In this document: one piece after another, positions 7,150-10,850 of the stretch | How the letters are laid out: every line of letters starts with the position of its first letter | Numbering within the stretch: position 1 is the first letter of the stretch | Assembly: GCA_965652575.1 (NCBI GenBank) | Contig: CBFGWQ010000133.1 | Location: 1-10,850 of the forward strand | Direction: 5' to 3' | Length of the DNA stretch: 10,850 nucleotides | Origin: Arenibacter sp965652575 | GTDB taxonomy: Bacteria > Bacteroidota > Bacteroidia > Flavobacteriales > Flavobacteriaceae | The notes under the pieces: generated by a model | The model's input: only the letters and a program-made list of their open reading frames with translations | Told to the model about the DNA's origin: nothing | Database searches by the model: none | Translations under genes and position numbers: made by a program

Positions 7150-7383
7150 ATGAAAAAATCAGTTTTTTATCATGCAGGATGTCCGGTATGCCTTAGTGCG
7201 GAACACGACATTTTAGATTTAGTGGGTCGGGACAACGTGGAAATAGTACATTTCGGCCATAGCAAATCCCGTATTCCCGAAGCGGAAAAAGCAGGTGTTA
7301 AGTCGGTCCCAGCCCTACTTACTCCCAACGGCAATGTACTGCACCTCAACTTTGGCGCTTCCATGGCAGATGTAAAGGGTTAA
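7150..7383 (+). CDS. Small thioredoxin/glutaredoxin-like protein with CPVC motif
   Basis: A 77-residue protein with a minimal thioredoxin fold: beta strand SVFYHAG, the redox motif C11-P-V-C14 at the start of helix 1, and the cis-proline loop SVPALL (P54) followed by GNVLHLNFG strands. There is no signal peptide, so it should act in the cytoplasm as a thiol-disulfide oxidoreductase, or hold a metal or thiol group in transfer. It is shorter than thioredoxin (about 105 residues) and close to glutaredoxin or the small thioredoxin-family proteins. It is first of three genes, all on the plus strand and all preceded by the same TTAG-type element, which ties it to the MarR regulator downstream. Its partner reductase is not visible. 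Confidence 0.85.
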   Translation: MKKSVFYHAGCPVCLSAEHDILDLVGRDNVEIVHFGHSKSRIPEAEKAGVKSVPALLTPNGNVLHLNFGASMADVKG

Positions 7384-7400
7384 ATTTTTATTTCATATAG

Positions 7401-7413
7401 TTAGGATTCCTAA
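7401..7413. promoter_or_regulatory. Candidate MarR operator, site 2 (perfect palindrome)
   Basis: TTAGGA-T-TCCTAA is a perfect 13-base palindrome in the 48-bp gap between the thioredoxin-like stop and the DUF2024 start. It shares 14 identical bases (7398-7411) with site 1. A weak -7 box TATATTTT (7419-7426, one mismatch) follows, so the DUF2024 gene may have its own regulated promoter. Confidence 0.55.
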
Positions 7414-7431
7414 TGTTTTATATTTTAAAAG

Positions 7432-7701
7432 ATGGGCAACATGATAATATCGGTTTGGGACACTTATGTGGCCCGAGAAGACGGCAAGACAATGCATTTT
7501 GATATATTGGTACCCAGTACTGAAGAAAAGGAGAACATTCTCAGTTATGGACGTAAATACCTTTCCTCTAAACCGTTCCAAACAGCCGAACTTTCCTCAA
7601 AAGAATGTAAGTTCTGCCATATGGAACAGGCACCGGGCACCATAATGGACATCATTAATAAAAAAGGATATTATATCATAGAATTGGAAAATTGCGAATA
7701 A
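7432..7701 (+). CDS. DUF2024 family protein
   Basis: An 89-residue protein that matches DUF2024 by its opening SVWDTYVAREDGK-MHFDILVP (about 7-28), by YGRKYLSSK (39-47) and by the C-terminal ECKFCHMEQA segment (58-67) with a CxxC pair. A second in-frame ATG at 7441 gives a start (MIISVWDTYV) that looks more like the family's usual first residues. Either could be right, and an A-rich run lies just before 7432. No signal peptide or membrane segment is seen. The function of DUF2024 is unknown to me. The CxxC pair, the thioredoxin-like neighbour 48 bp upstream and the shared operator suggest a role in thiol or metal handling under MarR control, which is inference. Confidence 0.87.
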   Translation: MGNMIISVWDTYVAREDGKTMHFDILVPSTEEKENILSYGRKYLSSKPFQTAELSSKECKFCHMEQAPGTIMDIINKKGYYIIELENCE

Positions 7702-7706
7702 TATCA

Positions 7707-7724
7707 TTAGGATAACTAACTTTG
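7707..7724 (+). promoter_or_regulatory. marR promoter with operator site 3
   Basis: TTAGGATAACTAA (7707-7719) is the third TTAG-N5-CTAA element; read on the minus strand it matches the site 2 palindrome at 11 of 13 bases. It overlaps TAACTTTG (7717-7724), an exact TAnnTTTG -7 box. ATTG at 7691-7694 could serve as a poor -33 element (22-base spacing). The overlap suggests that the MarR protein represses its own gene. Confidence 0.5.
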
Positions 7725-7753
7725 CCTGTCGGGCCATTCCCGACAGGCTTTTT
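7724..7753 (+). terminator. Intrinsic terminator abutting the marR start
   Basis: GCCTGTCGGG and CCCGACAGGC form a perfect 10-bp stem around a CCATT loop (7724-7748), followed by five T (7749-7753). It should end transcripts of the thioredoxin-like and DUF2024 genes. It is one-directional, as the minus-strand side has no T run. The marR start codon is at 7756, so the hairpin fills the marR leader. If the marR promoter at 7717-7724 starts transcripts inside the stem, that mRNA would lack the left arm and escape termination. Confidence 0.85.
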
Positions 7754-7755
7754 AT

Positions 7756-8367
7756 ATGGACAAGAGTATTTTTAATCCGGACCATCAAGAAACGGACGTT
7801 TCCAGCAAAATTATAGCTGGACTCGAACGCATTTCAGAAGCTTTCAAGGTCCTGCTTTGGGATAAGGCCAAATTACTGGGCTTAAGTCCCATCCAAATCC
7901 AAATCCTAATTTTCATTGCTTACCACAAAACCGAATTCTGTAATGTAAGTCACTTGGCCAAGGAATTCAACATAACCAAGCCCACCATAAGCGATGCCAT
8001 TAGGGTATTGGACAAAAAAGGGCTGATTATCAAAGAATATTCAACCAGCGATAGTCGAAGCTATTCCATTGGCCTCTCGGAAAGCGGAACAGAGACCGTA
8101 GGGGAAATTTCCAATTTTGCCAATCCAATCAAGATGCAGCTCAATTCCGTAGGGAATGCCGAATTGGAATCATTATTCGGTACCCTGAGCAAGCTCATCC
8201 ATCAACTAAATACAAGTGGAATCCTAAGTGTACAAAGAACCTGCTATGGTTGCAGATTCTATAGCAAAGAAAGTAATCGGGATTATTGCAACCTGCTCAA
8301 CAAAGAACTGCGCAACAAGGATATCCGCTTGGACTGTCCGGAGTTTGAAGTGAGGAACACCCTCTGA
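7756..8367 (+). CDS. MarR family regulator with C-terminal four-cysteine cluster
   Basis: A 203-residue DNA-binding protein. Residues 36-110 form a MarR-type winged helix: WDKAKLLGLSPIQIQILIFIA leads in, LAKEFNITKPTISDAIRVLDKKGLI (68-91) is the helix-turn-helix with recognition helix KPTISDAIRVLDKKG, and YSTSDSRSYSIGLSESG is the wing. Typical MarR proteins end at about 140-150 residues. This one continues with C163-x2-C166-x11-C178-x15-C194 in TCYGCRFY, YCNLL and LDCPEF, a pattern fit to bind an Fe-S cluster or zinc and so to sense redox state, iron or oxidants. The ATG at 7756 is the only sensible start, as no other Met occurs before residue 127. There is no ribosome-binding site; the leader is the terminator hairpin. 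It probably controls itself and the two genes upstream through the TTAG-type sites. Confidence 0.9.
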   Translation: MDKSIFNPDHQETDVSSKIIAGLERISEAFKVLLWDKAKLLGLSPIQIQILIFIAYHKTEFCNVSHLAKEFNITKPTISDAIRVLDKKGLIIKEYSTSDSRSYSIGLSESGTETVGEISNFANPIKMQLNSVGNAELESLFGTLSKLIHQLNTSGILSVQRTCYGCRFYSKESNRDYCNLLNKELRNKDIRLDCPEFEVRNTL

Positions 8368-8386
8368 ACCCCTTCGTTCCACACTG

Positions 8387-8509
8387 TTACCTATATCCGA
8401 AATAGTCTTTCCCCATAGTCGCATCCAGCGCATATCTTTTATCGTTAACCTTGGGATAGTTATTAAGTTTTTGGATATTTACCACATTATTGATGTAAGT
8501 GAACAACTT
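8387..8509 (-). pseudogene. Possible C-terminal gene remnant
   Basis: On the minus strand, 40 codons then TAA (8387-8389) read KLFTYINNVV at the left and DATMGKDYFGYR at the end, with ordinary protein composition and flavobacterial codon choice. The frame stays open upstream through the GC-rich island to a TAA at 8558-8560, and there is no usable start. It looks like the 3' end of a lost gene, broken where the GC-rich element begins. It converges on marR, ending 20 bp from its stop. I do not recognise the family. The stretch is short, so chance cannot be excluded. Confidence 0.4.
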
Positions 8510-8555
8510 CGGGGCAGGCCCGCCTGAACGGAACGGGCGAGCAAGCGCCGGAGCA
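8510..8555. repeat. GC-rich palindromic island
   Basis: About three quarters G+C within an AT-rich gap. It contains the palindrome CAGGC-CC-GCCTG (8515-8526) and a second pairing GCCCG/CGGGC (8518-8522 with 8534-8538), so alternative hairpins compete. The composition break against its flanks suggests an inserted short repeat of the dispersed intergenic type. Only one copy is seen in this window. Confidence 0.45.
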
Positions 8556-8634
8556 TTTTAAATCCCACTTGGTGAATAAAACAAAACAGGCAGACCAAAC
8601 CTAATATCGACCTAGGCATATAAATAAAAAGCTC

Positions 8635-10850
8635 ATGAAATATAATTGGTACCTCTACGGCATATTTCTATTATCCCTTTCCATTGGCTTTGCCCAGCAA
8701 AACAATAGATCCAGCCTTTCCATAAAAAAAATTATGCAGGGGAATGACTTTGTTGGCCACCTCCCTTCCAATCCGCAATGGTCCTTGGACGGACAGACCC
8801 TATATTTTGATTGGAACCCCGAAAAGGCCCAAAACGATTCCCTTTATGCCTACCATTTAAAATCGGCCAAGACCAGCAAGACCGATTTTGAGACCTCCTA
8901 CTCCCTTCCTAGTAGCAACGGTACCTATAATCAGGATAGATCCTTAATGCTTTATAGTAAACGGGGCGACATATTTCTGTTGAACCTCAAGACCCAGGTA
9001 CCAATCCAAATAACAAGGACCGAAGCATACGAAAGTGCCCCCCATTTTACCGACAACGGAACCAAAGTGGCCTACCGGCAGGACAACCAACTTTTTAGCT
9101 GGGATATAGCGACCGGGAGCACGGTACAGCTGACCAAAATTATATCGGCCAAATCAGATGACGAAAAAAACAAGAAAGACCAATGGCTGAACGAAGATCA
9201 ATTGGGACTATTTGAGGTACTTCGCGAACGAAAGCACAAAAAGGACAAAACGGAGGAAACCAACAAACTTCTTGAGGCCAAGGGACCCCTACCTATTGAT
9301 CCTGGAGGCAAATCGATATACAACCCAAAAATAAGCCCCATTGGAAATTACATTACTTATATAGCTGCGAAATCGCCTACAAACAAAGGCACCATTGTTC
9401 CGCATTATGTTACGGAATCCGGGTATACCGAAAATGAAGATACAAGATCCAAGGTGGGCAACGAACCCTACGAGTATCAAATGTTCGTTTACGACATTGC
9501 CCAAAGAAAATCGTATCCAATAGTATTGGACAGTCTGGAAGGCCTGGATTATGTACCTGAATACACCAAGGATTACCCGGACAAGACCTATGAAAATAAA
9601 AATAGGCTAGGTTATATCGATGGGCCACTTTGGAGCGAGAATGGAAAGTATGCAGTGTTGGATATTAATAGCAACGACTATAAGGATCGGTGGATAGTAC
9701 TTCTAGATCCCAAGGACGGTACGGTAAGGCAGTTGGATCGCCAACATGACGAAGCTTGGATAGCCGGCCCTGGCATAGAAGGCTACGAAGGAGGAGAAAT
9801 GGGTTGGATGCCGGATGGAAAAAGTATTTGGTTCCAATCCGAAAAAACTGGCTATTCCCATCTCTATACCATTGATGTAATTACTGGAAAGACCAAGGCC
9901 CTGACTTCGGGGAAATTTGAAATTTACGGCCCACAAATCTCCAAGGATAAAAAACGATGGTATTTTACGGCCAACAAGAACCACCCCGGAGACCGTCAGT
10001 TCTACAGTATGCCCATTAATGGCGGAGAGATGCAGCAGTTGACCCGGATGGTCGGGGCCAATGAGGTTTCCCTGTCCCCCGATGAGCGTAAAATGGCCAT
10101 TTTGCATTCGTACACCAATAAGCCCACTGAGCTTTACCTACAGGACAATCCTGTTTGGGGAAAATCCAAAGCCGGGGCAAAACGCATAACCCATTCCACT
10201 ACCAAAGATTTTAACGGCTACGAATGGCGGGATCCCCAGATAATTACCTTCAAGGCCCAGGATGGCGAAGCAGTACATGCCCGGCTATACCAACCCGGTT
10301 CCGACATAAAAAATAAGGCGGCCATTATCTTTGTCCATGGAGCAGGCTATTTACAGAACGCCCATAAATGGTGGAGCAGCTATTTTAGGGAGTATATGTT
10401 CCACAATCTCTTAACGGACAACGGCTATACCGTGTTGGACATAGATTATAGGGGAAGTGCCGGTTATGGCAGGGACTGGCGCACCGGAATATACAGGCAT
10501 ATGGGCGGAAAGGACCTTTCCGACCACGTGGATGGGGCAAAATATTTAATGGATGAATTGGGTATAGATCAAGATAAAATTGGTATCTATGGCGGCTCCT
10601 ATGGTGGATTTATTACCTTAATGGCCATGTTTAAGGCCGCCGACACCTTCAAGGCCGGTGCCGCCATCCGATCTGTGGGAGATTGGGCCGCCTACAACCA
10701 CGGTTATACGGCCCGTATCCTAAATACCCCGGTTACCGATAGCCTGGCCTACCGTAGAAGCTCCCCTATTTATTTTGCGGAAGGCTTAAAGGGCGATTTG
10801 TTGATCTTACATGGTATGATCGATGACAACGTGCATTTTCAGGATATGGT
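8635..10850 (+). CDS. S9 family peptidase (dipeptidyl peptidase IV-like), 3' end outside window
   Basis: The frame is open from ATG 8635 to the window end (738 codons plus 2 bases). A Sec signal peptide (1-20, ending GFAQ) sends it to the periplasm or outer membrane. Residues about 35-510 are the beta-propeller, with WSLDGQTLYFDWNPEKA near the start and PDGKSIWFQSEKTG-like blades. The alpha/beta hydrolase domain follows, with HGAGY (568-572, likely oxyanion tyrosine), YRGSAGYG (605-612), the nucleophile S655 in GGSYGG, and the acidic residue in H726-GMIDDNVHF. The catalytic histidine should lie beyond the edge. Such enzymes cleave dipeptides or short peptides, often after proline or alanine, and aid protein use. 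Nothing upstream links it to the MarR module; a 268-bp gap with a remnant and a GC island separates them. The exact specificity is not readable. Confidence 0.93.
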   Translation, partial: MKYNWYLYGIFLLSLSIGFAQQNNRSSLSIKKIMQGNDFVGHLPSNPQWSLDGQTLYFDWNPEKAQNDSLYAYHLKSAKTSKTDFETSYSLPSSNGTYNQDRSLMLYSKRGDIFLLNLKTQVPIQITRTEAYESAPHFTDNGTKVAYRQDNQLFSWDIATGSTVQLTKIISAKSDDEKNKKDQWLNEDQLGLFEVLRERKHKKDKTEETNKLLEAKGPLPIDPGGKSIYNPKISPIGNYITYIAAKSPTNKGTIVPHYVTESGYTENEDTRSKVGNEPYEYQMFVYDIAQRKSYPIVLDSLEGLDYVPEYTKDYPDKTYENKNRLGYIDGPLWSENGKYAVLDINSNDYKDRWIVLLDPKDGTVRQLDRQHDEAWIAGPGIEGYEGGEMGWMPDGKSIWFQSEKTGYSHLYTIDVITGKTKALTSGKFEIYGPQISKDKKRWYFTANKNHPGDRQFYSMPINGGEMQQLTRMVGANEVSLSPDERKMAILHSYTNKPTELYLQDNPVWGKSKAGAKRITHSTTKDFNGYEWRDPQIITFKAQDGEAVHARLYQPGSDIKNKAAIIFVHGAGYLQNAHKWWSSYFREYMFHNLLTDNGYTVLDIDYRGSAGYGRDWRTGIYRHMGGKDLSDHVDGAKYLMDELGIDQDKIGIYGGSYGGFITLMAMFKAADTFKAGAAIRSVGDWAAYNHGYTARILNTPVTDSLAYRRSSPIYFAEGLKGDLLILHGMIDDNVHFQDM

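Noticed and set aside
8224..8433. 69-codon minus-strand frame overlapping the marR 3' end
   Set aside because: Antisense to the conserved cysteine tail of the MarR protein. The better minus-strand reading here is the separate frame ending at 8387.
9703..10107. 134-codon minus-strand frame inside the S9 peptidase
   Set aside because: Antisense to a clearly coding beta-propeller region; its translation shows no family features.

Overview
The window looks like a chromosomal segment of a marine-type flavobacterium (Bacteroidota, Flavobacteriaceae). The supporting signs are: a TonB-dependent receptor with an N-terminal carboxypeptidase-regulatory-like domain; a Tat-exported Gfo/Idh/MocA oxidoreductase; a DUF2024 gene; an S9 peptidase of the flavobacterial type; almost no Shine-Dalgarno sequences but A-rich leaders; and several matches to the Bacteroidota promoter -7 box TAnnTTTG. 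No tRNA, rRNA, CRISPR array, transposase or integrase is visible.

Layout. The left part (54-2213) has a minus-strand Gfo/Idh/MocA dehydrogenase, a 393-bp divergent intergenic region, and a plus-strand DUF1801 protein. The centre-left (2302-5949) is an iron-acquisition unit: a strong promoter, a TonB-dependent siderophore-type receptor, and, 36 bp later, a four-helix PepSY protein of the kind thought to act on ferric siderophores at the inner membrane. The centre (6082-6756) is a 224-residue membrane protein that I read as a prokaryotic STING homologue (TM-STING architecture). It stands alone, with no CD-NTase cyclase anywhere in the window. A 393-bp stretch without a convincing gene follows.

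The right-centre (7091-8367) is a compact three-gene redox or metal-thiol module: a 77-aa CPVC thioredoxin-like protein, a DUF2024 protein, and a MarR-family regulator with a C-terminal four-cysteine cluster. A TTAG-N5-CTAA-type element, a good candidate for the MarR operator, precedes each of the three genes. A perfect terminator hairpin ends 2 bases before the marR start codon, and a -7 box for marR abuts its left arm.

The right end has a probable minus-strand gene remnant joined to a GC-rich palindromic island (8387-8555), then a large S9 dipeptidyl-peptidase-like enzyme that runs off the window with its catalytic histidine missing.

The most exciting item is the orphan STING-like gene. 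The MarR regulon with its overlapping promoter and terminator is second. Family calls are from recognition of residue patterns only; no database search was possible.
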